Shown piece after piece: positions 43,014-54,340 of a DNA stretch of 64,000 nucleotides. The DNA comes from Bacillus sp. B15-48 (GTDB taxonomy: Bacteria > Bacillota > Bacilli > Bacillales > Cytobacillaceae). The position numbers and the translations under genes are program-made. The stretch is from the NCBI RefSeq assembly GCF_016879755.1, contig NZ_WOFU01000001.1, positions 310,001 to 374,000 on the forward strand, given 5' to 3'. Position 1 is the first letter of the stretch, and the number at the start of each line of letters is the position of its first letter. The notes under the pieces are model-generated. The model worked only from the letters and a program-made list of their open reading frames with translations, did not search any database and was not told the DNA's origin.

Positions 43014-43781
43014 TTAAAACCTATATTCACCTTCGCCAATCGTGATTGTTTTTCCTGTTAATTGTTCAGATTCTGTCTGAAAAACGAGCTGTTTTAAGCC
43101 AACTACAGCATTATTTTTAAAAATAAATGATTGCTCGCCAATTTGCAGCGTTGCTTCGCCTTCCTCCGATGAAGCAACCTTGTTAAGTCCGAACAACTCG
43201 CTCCAATGCTTCGCCGTTAATGCGGCATCCTTTACATAAAAAACAGCTTCTTGAATTTCCGTTTCTCCGGCAGGATGGGGTTGAATCGTTCCCGACTTCG
43301 TCATGCTTTCTAAGCGGTCCGCATCTGTTCCCTTCCACTGAATGATAAACGGGTACGGCAGTCCGTGGAAATCGCCTTGAATCGTCATCATCCGCCACTC
43401 AATCAATTCACCTTTAGCATTTACCCGCTTGCTGTCCATAATTGGCGACAGCTTTAAGCCATGTGCCCGCAAAGAAACTGCAAGCTCATCAATATCATCC
43501 GTCCTGAGCGCAACCCGGCTGAAAGCCTCCTGTTCAGGTAAATAACTAAGCGAATCTTTCACGACGACATGGGTTGAATCCGTTTGTTCAACGAGCGTCC
43601 GATTTTCGATTCCTAAAAATTCAATATACGTTAAGCCAAAATAACTAAGCGCATTATACGTTCCCCATTGTACATGGGAACCACCATGAAAAGCAGCTAA
43701 ACCATTGTCTGTAAATACACGAATACTTTCATCCAAATCATTTACATAATGAACAACATGATCCCATTTTAAAGCGGCCAC
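43014..43781 (-). CDS. VOC-superfamily protein (glyoxalase-like)
   Basis: 255 residues with a duplicated vicinal-oxygen-chelate layout (about 1-130 and 165-255): LKWDHVVHYVNDLDESIRVF carries the first metal His pair region. Known relatives are glyoxalase_3-type proteins of unassigned function. The start is GTG 43781, eight bases after GGAGG, one base after the proC stop, so the two are translationally coupled. The role in the operon is unknown; it might act on a small carbonyl or aromatic derivative. Confidence 0.75.
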   Translation of the reverse strand: MAALKWDHVVHYVNDLDESIRVFTDNGLAAFHGGSHVQWGTYNALSYFGLTYIEFLGIENRTLVEQTDSTHVVVKDSLSYLPEQEAFSRVALRTDDIDELAVSLRAHGLKLSPIMDSKRVNAKGELIEWRMMTIQGDFHGLPYPFIIQWKGTDADRLESMTKSGTIQPHPAGETEIQEAVFYVKDAALTAKHWSELFGLNKVASSEEGEATLQIGEQSFIFKNNAVVGLKQLVFQTESEQLTGKTITIGEGEYRF

Positions 43782-44591
43782 TTACCGTTCCTCCCCTAAT
43801 TCCGTTGTCCGTTTCACCGCTGCTAAAACACTTCTTTGTAAACCCGCAGCAAAATCACTATTATTTAATTCATGCAAAGCGTGAATGCCTACGCCACCTT
43901 GGGAATTATTAATATCGAGCAACTGTCTCGGGTGCTTTCCAGTTTGTTTGAGCATTTCCACTGCCCCGGCCACGTTTTCTAATGTCACTTGCCACGCTTG
44001 CTCACGTGGAATTCCTGCTAATACACCAGCATCAGCTAATGACTCAATAAAATAATAAACATAATTTGGCCCGCAAACCCCAAAGCCTGTAAACGTATCA
44101 ATCAATGCTTCTTCAATATAAAGAACTTTGCCAAAACCATTTAAAAACGCATCTACTTGTTCTGTCGTCGCAAGCGAATTCAATGCCACGCCGCTGTAGC
44201 CTAAGCCTGTATCTGTTAATGTATTCGGGATGACGCGAACAATCGGATGCTCCCCGCCTAAATACCGAGCGAATTTCTCGATCGTTACTCCGGCAACAAT
44301 CGATAAGATGACTGCAGTTGGTTTTGCATGCTCATGAATGAACTTTCCTAACGATGCTAAATCGTCTTGTGGTCGTACAGCAACGACGATGATCCCTGCT
44401 TCGCGAATCGCCTCATCTTGTTGAACAGGAGACAGGACCCCATATGTATCGTGTAAAAATTGTTCGCGCGTTTCACGAAGGTCGGAAACACTAATATTCT
44501 TCGCTGCAATCGTTCCATTATTAATCACGGCACGGATCATTGCTTCTGCCATCTGTCCGCCACCAATAAAATGAATTAGTTCTGTTGTCAT
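43782..44591 (-). CDS. proC: pyrroline-5-carboxylate reductase family protein
   Basis: 269 residues: NAD(P)-binding Rossmann motif IHFIGGGQMAEAMI at the N-terminus, a C-terminal dimer domain with GFGVCGPNYVYYFIESLADAGV and the family signature near residue 200-225. The usual reaction is reduction of pyrroline-5-carboxylate to proline. Placement between metQ and a VOC/amidohydrolase pair suggests a paralogue with a special imine substrate rather than the housekeeping enzyme (inference). Start ATG 44591, nine bases after AAGGAG. Confidence 0.85.
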   Translation of the reverse strand: MTTELIHFIGGGQMAEAMIRAVINNGTIAAKNISVSDLRETREQFLHDTYGVLSPVQQDEAIREAGIIVVAVRPQDDLASLGKFIHEHAKPTAVILSIVAGVTIEKFARYLGGEHPIVRVIPNTLTDTGLGYSGVALNSLATTEQVDAFLNGFGKVLYIEEALIDTFTGFGVCGPNYVYYFIESLADAGVLAGIPREQAWQVTLENVAGAVEMLKQTGKHPRQLLDINNSQGGVGIHALHELNNSDFAAGLQRSVLAAVKRTTELGEER

Positions 44592-44655
44592 TCTTTTTCG
44601 CTCCTTTTTTTCGATTCCCAATTAAAAATTCCTTTTCCTGCTATATGGCTAAAGA

Positions 44656-44679
44656 AGGACGGTTTCTTCAAACCGTCCT
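44656..44679. terminator. hairpin between metQ and proC
   Basis: Perfect 10-bp stem AGGACGGTTT/AAACCGTCCT with a four-base loop, but only a weak T tail on the minus strand; may attenuate transcription from metQ into proC rather than end it. Confidence 0.5.
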
Positions 44680-44692
44680 AAAATTGCTATTT

Positions 44693-45514
44693 TTAATTCC
44701 AAGCTTCACTAAGAATAAATCCATCGTATTTTTCTTCTGAGCGGATATATTCTTCGAATTCAGCAGATTCATAGGCATCAATTAAATCTTTTGCCCATTG
44801 AGTGTCTTTATCTTCTTCATTGACTGACACGATAATGCGATGTTCTTTAGGTGTATTTTCGATTTGTAATGCATCACTGATTTTTTTCCCTGCGCTCGCG
44901 ATATAGTTGCCGTTTACCACTCCGAAGTCAACATCAGCTAAAGAAACTAAAATTTGTGCTGGATCAAGAATTTTAAAGTCAATATCATATTTGTCAGGGT
45001 GAACACTTCTCATGTTGAAGTCTGTTGTACCCGCGTCATCATCAACAGTTACCCAACCTAAGTCTTCTAAAATTCTTACGGCACGTTCTTGGTTAACGGG
45101 GTCATTCGGCAATGCAATCGTCGTTCCATCTTGGACAACATCTAATGTATCATAATTAACAGAGTACAAGCCTTGAGGTGCGGTCGGAACAAATACGATT
45201 CCAGTCATATTCGCACCAATTTCTTTATTGATCCCTTCCATATAAGCTGTGCTTTGGAACACACTTGCATCAATTGAGCCTTCTTTCATCGCAGGGTTCA
45301 CTTGCATATTTTGCGAGAAAACCTTCATTTCAATTTCATATCCCTTTTCTTCCATGATTGGTAAAATGCTATTGCGGAATTGCTCTTCATATGTTCCGAC
45401 ACCAAAGCCAACTACTAATTTCGTTTTTTCTTCACCGCCAGAAGCTTCTTCACTTCCGCATGCAGCAAGAAGCAAGACCGCCCCTAATAATACAGCTAAA
45501 AATAATTTCTTCAT
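44693..45514 (-). CDS. metQ: methionine-type ABC transporter substrate-binding lipoprotein
   Basis: 273 residues, NlpA/MetQ family with lipobox LLLAAC (Cys near 19) and the fold beginning TKLVVGFGVGTYEEQF. It captures methionine or a derivative outside the membrane for the MetNI transporter encoded upstream. Start ATG 45514, eight bases after GGAGG; the longer frame from 45541 is rejected. One gene (the zinc methyltransferase-like protein) separates it from metI. Confidence 0.92.
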   Translation of the reverse strand: MKKLFLAVLLGAVLLLAACGSEEASGGEEKTKLVVGFGVGTYEEQFRNSILPIMEEKGYEIEMKVFSQNMQVNPAMKEGSIDASVFQSTAYMEGINKEIGANMTGIVFVPTAPQGLYSVNYDTLDVVQDGTTIALPNDPVNQERAVRILEDLGWVTVDDDAGTTDFNMRSVHPDKYDIDFKILDPAQILVSLADVDFGVVNGNYIASAGKKISDALQIENTPKEHRIIVSVNEEDKDTQWAKDLIDAYESAEFEEYIRSEEKYDGFILSEAWN

Positions 45515-45591
45515 GTCATTTTCCTCCAATATTTCTCTCATATTTTCTATTAAACTTCTTTTATCTTCATTTCTTAGAAACTTGTTAATTC

Positions 45592-46608
45592 TTACTTGAC
45601 TGTCTGCTTAAATTCCGTCAAAGCGACTTCTGAGGCATTTGGTGGCACCGCACAATTTGGAGCGAGCATAAATGGTTCGTCTTTCATCTGTGTTAATGCC
45701 ACTTCGGCCTCAAGTCGGATTTTCGCCGCATCACTTTCATTAAAATAGCGATGGTCGACGCCACCAACTTTTGTTGCTTTTAAGCTTGCACTTATATCCG
45801 CATTGCCCTCCGCCTTTGTATCCCAGCTGATGCCATCAATCGCATAATCATTGAATAACTCTGGTTTCGCATAGTCGCCGCATGTGTGCATAATATTTTT
45901 TTTATGACGCGCCGCTTCTAAAACAATTAGATCATACGGACGTGAAAACTCATTAAATTGCTGAAGATCGAAAAGCTTGTGATGCGCTGTCCCAGTCACT
46001 GCGTAAAAAAGACCATCGATTCCTGCCTTGTCTAATTCGGAAACATAGTCGGCCATCGTTAACGCAATCGCATGCAACGCCTTATGCACTCCTGCGCGAT
46101 TATCAACGAATAAAGCTTCCAATGACACCTTTTCTTCGCTTCCATAAAGTTGTTGATTCACATAAAAAGCTCGTCCCGCAATAAAGAGTAAAACAGTCAG
46201 CGGTGAAAAAACGGTTTGAATAATTGGTGTATCAGGAAGGCCTTGACGAATTCTCCTCACTGCTTCCAATTGTTCGAGCAATGGAGCAGAGCTGTTTACA
46301 TCCTGCCTCTCTATGCTCCACACCTCTTTTGGTGCATTGATTGTTGCTGATAATTGCTTTGGAAACACCCATTCATAATCGTTAAAGTCAAAACGATTGC
46401 CCCACACCTCTGAAAGATAGGTGGCCCGTGGATTGATTTTCATCCAATCCCAATTATATTTATTCGTAAACTCGATCGTCGCCGTGGCCAAATCTTCGGC
46501 ACTTTGCTCTTTATCCAAAAAATGCTTCCAAGCGCTAACGGTCGGGCGATCGGCCTTTTCTCCTGAAAGAAGTGCCTCAAAACGCTCCTTTTTCGTCCAT
46601 TGTCCCAA
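45592..46608 (-). CDS. URO-D/MtaA-fold methyltransferase-like protein with zinc-type HxC...C
   Basis: 338 residues of the uroporphyrinogen decarboxylase superfamily, but carrying His241-x-Cys243 (IMHTCGD) and Cys319 (LAPNCAVP), the zinc ligand pattern of MtaA/MtbA-type and MetE-type methyltransferases, absent from true HemE. It probably moves a methyl group, perhaps between a methylated thiol or amine and an acceptor. Located between metI and metQ, whose proteins form a methionine transporter, so the substrate may be a methionine-related methyl donor (inference). Start TTG 46608, nine bases after GGAG. Confidence 0.78.
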   Translation of the reverse strand: MGQWTKKERFEALLSGEKADRPTVSAWKHFLDKEQSAEDLATATIEFTNKYNWDWMKINPRATYLSEVWGNRFDFNDYEWVFPKQLSATINAPKEVWSIERQDVNSSAPLLEQLEAVRRIRQGLPDTPIIQTVFSPLTVLLFIAGRAFYVNQQLYGSEEKVSLEALFVDNRAGVHKALHAIALTMADYVSELDKAGIDGLFYAVTGTAHHKLFDLQQFNEFSRPYDLIVLEAARHKKNIMHTCGDYAKPELFNDYAIDGISWDTKAEGNADISASLKATKVGGVDHRYFNESDAAKIRLEAEVALTQMKDEPFMLAPNCAVPPNASEVALTEFKQTVK

Positions 46609-46661
46609 TGTTGTTCTCTCCTTTACGATGTCTATACTATTTTCCTGTATTCGATAGATTG

Positions 46662-47321
46662 TTAATCTCTTCTAATCTTCTTTGCTACTAAGTTTCCAAA
46701 TGATTGAATTCCTTGCACGAAAATAATTAAGAAAATGACCGTACTCACCATCGCAAAGGTATCAAATCGTTGATAACCGAAGACGATTGCCAAGTCACCG
46801 ACTCCGCCTCCGCCGACCGTTCCAGCCATTGCGGTCGCACCAATTAATGTAATCGTACTCGTCGTCAATGATAAAACCAATGAACTTAACGCTTCTGGCA
46901 GCATGAAATGCCAAATGATTTGGAACGGTGTCGCCCCCATCGCTTCCGCAGCCTCAATGATTCCCGGATTAACCTCTAACAGGGAGTTTTCAACTAAACG
47001 CGCAATAAATGGCGCGATAAAGATAATGAGTGGAACAATTGCTGCACTCGTCCCAATCGAGGTTTGGACAATCATTCGCGTTAAAGGAATAATCGCTACC
47101 ATTAATATGATAAATGGCAATGAGCGAACAGTGTTGATAATCGGATTAAGTACGGAATAAATAATTTTATTTTCTAAAATTCCGCTTGGGCGCGTGACAA
47201 CGAGTAAAATCCCTAATGGAATCCCAATTAACGACCCGATTCCGAGGGAAACGCCAACCATGAGCAACGTATCAGAAATCGCTTGTAAAAATTGATCGAG
47301 CGTAATCGTTGTTGAAATCAT
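46662..47321 (-). CDS. metI: methionine-type ABC transporter permease
   Basis: 219 residues, five membrane helices, with the binding-protein-dependent permease EAA loop EAAEAMGATPFQIIWHFMLPEA (contact site for the ATPase). Its ATG overlaps the metN stop (ATGA at 47318-47321), so the subunits are coupled in translation. Complete length for MetI. Confidence 0.94.
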   Translation of the reverse strand: MISTTITLDQFLQAISDTLLMVGVSLGIGSLIGIPLGILLVVTRPSGILENKIIYSVLNPIINTVRSLPFIILMVAIIPLTRMIVQTSIGTSAAIVPLIIFIAPFIARLVENSLLEVNPGIIEAAEAMGATPFQIIWHFMLPEALSSLVLSLTTSTITLIGATAMAGTVGGGGVGDLAIVFGYQRFDTFAMVSTVIFLIIFVQGIQSFGNLVAKKIRRD

Positions 47322-48343
47322 TTTGCTACCTCCTCGACAAATAAGCTATGTTTCTGTAAATATTCAAGTGCCGCTTGTACTTGCTCGCCACGGCCCTTTA
47401 GGTCGAGGTACATAATCACTAGCGTCGTTTCTTGGATTTCAGTTGTATTCGCAAATAATACGTTGACTTCGATCTCATAGTTTTTAATCAAATGATTTAA
47501 AATCGGTGTTGAAACAGATTCGCCGACAAGCTCAATTTTTACCCGCTTGCTATCTGTACTAACAGGCAGTTTGTTTTCGACACTTGGGGTAATTCGATTG
47601 CGAATCACTGTTTGAACGAAATACTGTGTTGAAGGATGCTTCGGCTGGCCAAACACCTCTAAGACGGAACCTTGTTCAATGATTTCCCCCATTTCCATGA
47701 CAGCCACTTTGTTGCAAATTTCCTGAATCACACCCATCTCATGAGTAATAATCATAATCGTAATTCCGTACTCTTGATTGACTCTTTTAAGTAAATTCAA
47801 AATCGATTGCGTTGTTTGCGGGTCCAGAGCGGAAGTTGCCTCATCACAAAGGAGAATCGATGGATTGGAAGCCAATGCGCGGGCAATTCCGATTCGCTGC
47901 TTCTGTCCACCTGATAATTCATTCGGATAGTTGTCAGCTTTTTCGCTTAAGCCAACAAATTCAAGTAGCTCCATTACACGCTCACGAATTTCTGCTTTGT
48001 TTACTTTCGATAAAACCAATGGCATCGCAACATTTTGATAAATTGTTTTTGATTCTAGTAGATTAAAATGTTGAAAAATCATGCCGATGTTTTTCTTCAT
48101 CGTCCGTAATTCTTTTACATTAAGTTGATCAAGCGACTTCCCATTGACCACCACATGTCCCTTTGTTGGCTTTTCTAAATAATTGACTAAACGAATTAAC
48201 GTACTTTTCCCGGCGCCGCTATAACCAATTACCCCGAAGATATCTCCCTTTTCGACTTTAAGGTTAATGCCCTTAAGCGCCTCTGTGGTAATGCCTTTCC
48301 GTTCAAATGTTTTATATATATTTTTCATTTCAATCAATGCCAT
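47318..48343 (-). CDS. metN: methionine-type ABC transporter ATP-binding protein
   Basis: 341 residues. ABC ATPase (1-~245): Walker A GYSGAGKST, signature LSGGQKQR, Walker B ILLCDEATSALD, H-loop THE. The C-terminal ~75 residues are the ACT-like NIL domain that binds methionine and inhibits transport, as in other MetN. Start ATG 48343, nine bases after GGGG; the frame from 48388 is longer but unsupported. First gene of a seven-gene run to 41701. No S-box or T-box is visible upstream, unlike most Bacillus met operons. Confidence 0.94.
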   Translation of the reverse strand: MALIEMKNIYKTFERKGITTEALKGINLKVEKGDIFGVIGYSGAGKSTLIRLVNYLEKPTKGHVVVNGKSLDQLNVKELRTMKKNIGMIFQHFNLLESKTIYQNVAMPLVLSKVNKAEIRERVMELLEFVGLSEKADNYPNELSGGQKQRIGIARALASNPSILLCDEATSALDPQTTQSILNLLKRVNQEYGITIMIITHEMGVIQEICNKVAVMEMGEIIEQGSVLEVFGQPKHPSTQYFVQTVIRNRITPSVENKLPVSTDSKRVKIELVGESVSTPILNHLIKNYEIEVNVLFANTTEIQETTLVIMYLDLKGRGEQVQAALEYLQKHSLFVEEVAK

Positions 48344-48613
48344 CTTCAAAATCCCCTTCAATGAAGCTAAATTCTTCCATATCAACAAAGCTTATGTGTT
48401 TACTCGGAATTAAAATGTAAACCAATACTAACACTCCCTTTTTAATAAATCAATTAAAAAACTACTTGTTCACAAAACGGACAAAAGTTTTTTAAAAATA
48501 ATAATCTCATAGATTACTTTTGACTATTTCAATTGTCACAATACTTTATGATTTCCACAGTCCATTTTCAGCCGTTTCCTGTATAGTAAAAAATGGATAG
48601 GAGTGAGTGAATA

Positions 48614-50797
48614 GTGGAGTGGAACCGTGCAACAGATGGCAATCTATTCATAAAGCAAAACCTCGAAGCGGAGCAAGCCGAGCCTAATGATTTTCGGCAT
48701 GCAAGGGATCAATGGAGCCATCCCTCTGAAACAGACGAAACAAAGATTCTTATAAATGAAAAGACTATATATGCAGTTGACCAAGCAATGAACGTTGTGC
48801 TCACCGACAAAAACGGGAAAATTTTATATGGAAACCAAAACATTTATGACTTAACCCTTTATAAACCAGCAGAATTACTCGGAAGGACGCCGCGAATTTT
48901 TAATGCTGGCTATCACTCGAAGGAGTTTTTCCAAGAATTATGGGAGACAATCCTTTCTGGGGAGATATGGCGAGGAGAGCTCAAAAATCGGCGAAAAGAC
49001 GGGAGCATCATTTGGGTACGAATGATTATTACCCCTTTGCTTGACAAAAATAGTAAGCCCTTTCAATTTCTTGCCTTAAAGGAAGATATTACTGAAAAAA
49101 AGGAAATTGAGTTTCGCTTGGCGCAAAAAGATAAGCAATTGAGCGCGTTAACGAATAACTCCTATGATATTGTCGGCATTACTGATAAAGATGGCAAAGT
49201 CTTCTATTTAAATCCTGCGTTTGAGCGCGTTCTTGGCTATGAACCTTACGAAACAGTTGATTCAAATATGATGAATTATTTTGTCGTTGACGATGAATAT
49301 TTTTGGGAGAAAATGCTTCATCATCTATTAGAGCATCCACATGAGTCAGTCAGATGTCAGCTAAAGTGTCAGCATAAAGATGGATCTGTTCGCTGGTGTG
49401 ACGCAGCTTTTACGAACTATCTTGATGATCCACATATTCACGGAATTGTTTTTAACTTAAGGGATTATACCCAACAAAAGGAAGCGACGGATATTATTCA
49501 TCATCTCGCTAATTATGATTATTTAACAAGTTTGCCAAACCGCCGTCATTTTGAAAATCAGTTAAGAGAGGCAATCAAAGTTATCGACGCGACAAAGGGT
49601 CAATTGGCCTTGCTCTTTTTAGACTTAGACGGATTCAAAAATATTAACGACACACTCGGACATGAAGTTGGTGATCGATTATTGCAGGAAGTCGGTCATC
49701 GAATCTCAAGTATCTTCCATAACAAAGCCTTCGTCGGCCGATTGGGCGGCGATGAGTTTGCAATCATCCTGCGAAACTTTGAGAATAAAGAACAACTTAT
49801 CGAAATTGTTGATTCGCTCGTTCAGTCTTTTCAACCTGCGTTTACGGTTGGAGATTATGAGCTAAATGTATCCACAAGTATTGGCATTAGCCTTTATCCT
49901 ACAGCAGGGCGAAATTTAAAAGCATTGTTAAAAAACGCAGATATTGCGATGTACCAAGCAAAACAACAAGGGAAAAATCAATATCAGCTTTATCATCCTT
50001 CAATGGAAAAAAACCGCTTTAAATTATTTTTATTAAAAAATGATTTAAACCAAGCGCTTGAAAAAGAACAATTCTTTATGGTTTATCAACCGCGAATTGA
50101 ACCGAATAGCACGAAAATTGTTGGCGCAGAAGCGCTCATTCGCTGGTCCCACCCAGAACTCGGCTTTGTTTCCCATCTTGAGTTTATTCAATTTGCCGAA
50201 GAATCGGGGTTTATCATTCCACTTGGCGAATGGATTTTAAAGAACGTATTCACCCAAGTGCAAGACTGGCAAAGACAAGGATTGCCAAAAATAAAGGTAT
50301 CCGTCAATATATCTGTGATGCAGTTAATGCACCTCAATTTCATCAAAAGTGTAAAAAAAATCCTTAAAGAAACGGGTTTGGACCCAAAATGGATTGAGTT
50401 TGAAATTCCCGAAAAAGTCCTTTTTCATAAAAAGGACCAAGTGATCAAGTCATTAGCGGGGATTAAAGATTTAGGGATAACCCTGGCCCTTGACAATTTT
50501 GGGACGGGATATTCGTTTTTAAATTATGTATCTAAACATAATTTTGATGTCATTAAATTGGATCGCAGCATTATTGATGATATTCAAACGAGTGAAGTGA
50601 GTTATGAAGTCGTTATGTCGATCATCCAACTCGCACAAAAGTTAAATAAACACATCGTAGCTGGTGGAATCGAAACAGCTAGCCAGCAAGAATTAGTGAC
50701 AAAAATGGGTTTTAACGAATCACAAGGATTTTACTTTAGCAAACCAATCGATACAAAGCGATTTGAAAAGTTATTGATGCAGGAAAATGAAGCATAA
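48614..50797 (+). CDS. PAS-PAS-GGDEF protein with degenerate EAL domain
   Basis: 727 residues, soluble. Two PAS domains with PAC motifs (about 55-170 and 175-295), GGDEF (~300-460; RLGGDEFAIIL intact) and EAL (~475-727). The EAL domain keeps EALIRW but has DNFGTGYSF instead of DDFGTGYSS, EIPEK instead of EITES and VAGGIE instead of VAEGIE, changes at metal and catalytic positions that should abolish phosphodiesterase activity. It is thus probably a cyclase with a c-di-GMP-binding or regulatory EAL. Start GTG 48614, ten bases after AGGAG. Monocistronic; bidirectional terminator downstream. Confidence 0.88.
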   Translation: MEWNRATDGNLFIKQNLEAEQAEPNDFRHARDQWSHPSETDETKILINEKTIYAVDQAMNVVLTDKNGKILYGNQNIYDLTLYKPAELLGRTPRIFNAGYHSKEFFQELWETILSGEIWRGELKNRRKDGSIIWVRMIITPLLDKNSKPFQFLALKEDITEKKEIEFRLAQKDKQLSALTNNSYDIVGITDKDGKVFYLNPAFERVLGYEPYETVDSNMMNYFVVDDEYFWEKMLHHLLEHPHESVRCQLKCQHKDGSVRWCDAAFTNYLDDPHIHGIVFNLRDYTQQKEATDIIHHLANYDYLTSLPNRRHFENQLREAIKVIDATKGQLALLFLDLDGFKNINDTLGHEVGDRLLQEVGHRISSIFHNKAFVGRLGGDEFAIILRNFENKEQLIEIVDSLVQSFQPAFTVGDYELNVSTSIGISLYPTAGRNLKALLKNADIAMYQAKQQGKNQYQLYHPSMEKNRFKLFLLKNDLNQALEKEQFFMVYQPRIEPNSTKIVGAEALIRWSHPELGFVSHLEFIQFAEESGFIIPLGEWILKNVFTQVQDWQRQGLPKIKVSVNISVMQLMHLNFIKSVKKILKETGLDPKWIEFEIPEKVLFHKKDQVIKSLAGIKDLGITLALDNFGTGYSFLNYVSKHNFDVIKLDRSIIDDIQTSEVSYEVVMSIIQLAQKLNKHIVAGGIETASQQELVTKMGFNESQGFYFSKPIDTKRFEKLLMQENEA

Positions 50798-50801
50798 TAG
50801 G

Positions 50802-50847
50802 AAAGAGTGAGAGAGTCATTGTTTGGCTAAAATCTCTCACTCTCTTT
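50802..50847. terminator. bidirectional terminator
   Basis: Stem of AAAGAGTGAGAGA with TCTCTCACTCTCTTT; serves the GGDEF gene and glpD, whose stop codon overlaps the right arm. Confidence 0.8.
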
Positions 50848-52552
50848 ATTCACGCGGAGTTGTGTTGTGTTGCTCTATCCCTTCATCATCCTTCCCTTCT
50901 GAACTTGGAACAACAGCCCCGGTTAATGCTTTTTCTAATTCCTCCGTATGTTGCTCTTTCGCTTCTTCCGTCCAATTAAATTGATCAGCCATGTAGTGAA
51001 TCACTTGTTTTTTCCATTTCCTCACTAATTGAATATTAAATAAAAGAGCTCCTGTGCGGCGATTGAAGAAATCGAGCGGTGTTGCGGCCATTTCTTCTTC
51101 GATGGCATAGACGAGCTTAGCAAATAGTTTGAGAGGCAAACCATACTCCTCAGCCTTTGCGTTATTTTTAGTAAGAAGTTCGTATACTTTGCCAACATTT
51201 GAACCATAAGCCCTTGCTAAATGTTCGGCTTCTTCCTTGTTCAATCCGGTCGCGACACCCGTTTCGATTTGTTGTGCCACATAGGCAGCAAACTGAGCAG
51301 AGCCACCGACATTCCCACCTGAAATTGGCAAATGTTTTGTTTGACACGCTGGGAACACCCTACCTTGCCCCGATTTAAATTTCTCGGCAAGCAAATCGAC
51401 AATCATTTCTGCCATTTTCCGGTATCCCGTTAATTTCCCGCCGGCAATCGTGAATAAGCCCGAATTCGACTCCCAAATCTCGTCTTTCCGGGAGATTTCT
51501 GAAGGGTTTTTCCCATCTTCGTAGATGAGCGGACGGATGCCAGCCCAGCTCGATTCAATATCTTCTTCGGTTATTTGGACATCAGGGAACATGTAATGAA
51601 TGGCGTCGATGATATATTTGCGATCCTCAATTGTCATTTTAGGATTAACTGCATCTTCATTATAAAAAGTATCGGTCGTCCCAACATATACTTTGCCATC
51701 CCTTGGAATCGCAAACATCATCCGTCTGTCTGGTGTGTCAAAATAAACCGCTTGTTTTAGCGGAAAACGGGATTGATCAATGACAATATGAACCCCTTTA
51801 GAGAGTTGTAATGTTTTCGCTTTTTTTGATTGATCCATTTCACGAATATCATCGACCCACGGACCTGCCGCATTAATGATTTTTTCAGCGTGCACTTCAA
51901 ATTTTTCACCTGTTAACCGATCTTCGATGAGCGCACCAACAATCTTTTCATGTTCATAGATCAGCTCGGTGACTTTCGTGTAATTGCTTACGATTGCGCC
52001 GTGTTCAGCGGCTGCCTTTATCACTTCAATCGTTAATCTGGCATCATCGGTACGATATTCGACATAATAGCCGCCACCTTTTAACCCGTTCCTTTTAATG
52101 AGTGGTTCTTTCGTTAACGTTTCCTCGACTGATAGCATTGAACGGCGTTCTGCTTTCTTTACTCCTGCTAAAAAGTCATATACCCGCAGGCCAATGGATG
52201 TCATGAACGGTCCGAATGTGCCGCCTTCGTGCAACGGCAGCAACATCCTCTCTGGCGTCGTTACGTGGGGGCCATTTTCATAAACAATCGCTCGTTCCTT
52301 TCCAACCTCCGCGACTATTTTTACTTCGTATTGCTTTAAATAGCGGAGACCACCATGAACAAGTTTGGTTGAACGGCTTGAAGTTCCTGCGGCAAAATCT
52401 TGCATCTCGACAAGCGCAATCTCCATTCCACGTGTTGTTGCATCTAAGGCAATGCCTGCACCCGTAATTCCACCGCCAATGACCAATACATCAAAGTTTT
52501 TCGTTTTTAATTTATGAACGATTTCTGCCCGATTTACATTTGAACATTTCAT
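50846..52552 (-). CDS. glpD: aerobic glycerol-3-phosphate dehydrogenase
   Basis: 568 residues: FAD-binding VIGGGITGAGIALDA near residue 22, TSSRSTKLVHGGLRYL, and the C-terminal GlpD domain. Oxidises glycerol-3-phosphate to dihydroxyacetone phosphate at the membrane, feeding quinone. The start is ATG 52552 (MKCSNVNRAE), nine bases after AGGGGAG; the frame to 52696 has no ribosome site and runs into the leader terminator. It follows glpK; a terminator in its leader suggests GlpP antitermination. Confidence 0.94.
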   Translation of the reverse strand: MKCSNVNRAEIVHKLKTKNFDVLVIGGGITGAGIALDATTRGMEIALVEMQDFAAGTSSRSTKLVHGGLRYLKQYEVKIVAEVGKERAIVYENGPHVTTPERMLLPLHEGGTFGPFMTSIGLRVYDFLAGVKKAERRSMLSVEETLTKEPLIKRNGLKGGGYYVEYRTDDARLTIEVIKAAAEHGAIVSNYTKVTELIYEHEKIVGALIEDRLTGEKFEVHAEKIINAAGPWVDDIREMDQSKKAKTLQLSKGVHIVIDQSRFPLKQAVYFDTPDRRMMFAIPRDGKVYVGTTDTFYNEDAVNPKMTIEDRKYIIDAIHYMFPDVQITEEDIESSWAGIRPLIYEDGKNPSEISRKDEIWESNSGLFTIAGGKLTGYRKMAEMIVDLLAEKFKSGQGRVFPACQTKHLPISGGNVGGSAQFAAYVAQQIETGVATGLNKEEAEHLARAYGSNVGKVYELLTKNNAKAEEYGLPLKLFAKLVYAIEEEMAATPLDFFNRRTGALLFNIQLVRKWKKQVIHYMADQFNWTEEAKEQHTEELEKALTGAVVPSSEGKDDEGIEQHNTTPRE

Positions 52553-52676
52553 CTTTTTCATCTCCCCTGACGTTAATAGCATATTATCAAAACGTGTATA
52601 TATTGTTAATTGACGATAAAGAAAACTCGCCGCTTCGCGATGACAGATGCACAATTTCATTGATATGCGATTAGCT

Positions 52677-52726
52677 AAAAAAGACCGCAAATACACTATC
52701 GTTTAGCGATAATGTTTTTACGGTCT
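52677..52726 (-). promoter_or_regulatory. GlpP-type leader terminator of glpD
   Basis: Minus strand AGACCG, an inner TATCG stem and CGGTCT followed by TTTTTT, about 130 bases before the glpD ATG. In B. subtilis glpD expression depends on GlpP with glycerol-3-phosphate preventing termination at such a leader hairpin; the same layout after glpK is seen here. GlpP itself is not in the window. Confidence 0.7.
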
Positions 52727-52825
52727 CTCCATGTCTCCTACCATATATTAACTTAATTGTATTTTACAATAGAAAGCGGTTATTTAGTTAGTTTTTGCCC
52801 GAATAGTAATTATTTCTTTCCGTGA

Positions 52826-54340
<1,515 letters not shown>

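Noticed and set aside
48344-48613. Searched for an S-box or T-box upstream of metN
   Set aside because: No AGGGA/GATG-type S-box core and no T-box GGTGGNACCGCG motif; only a plain promoter-sized gap.
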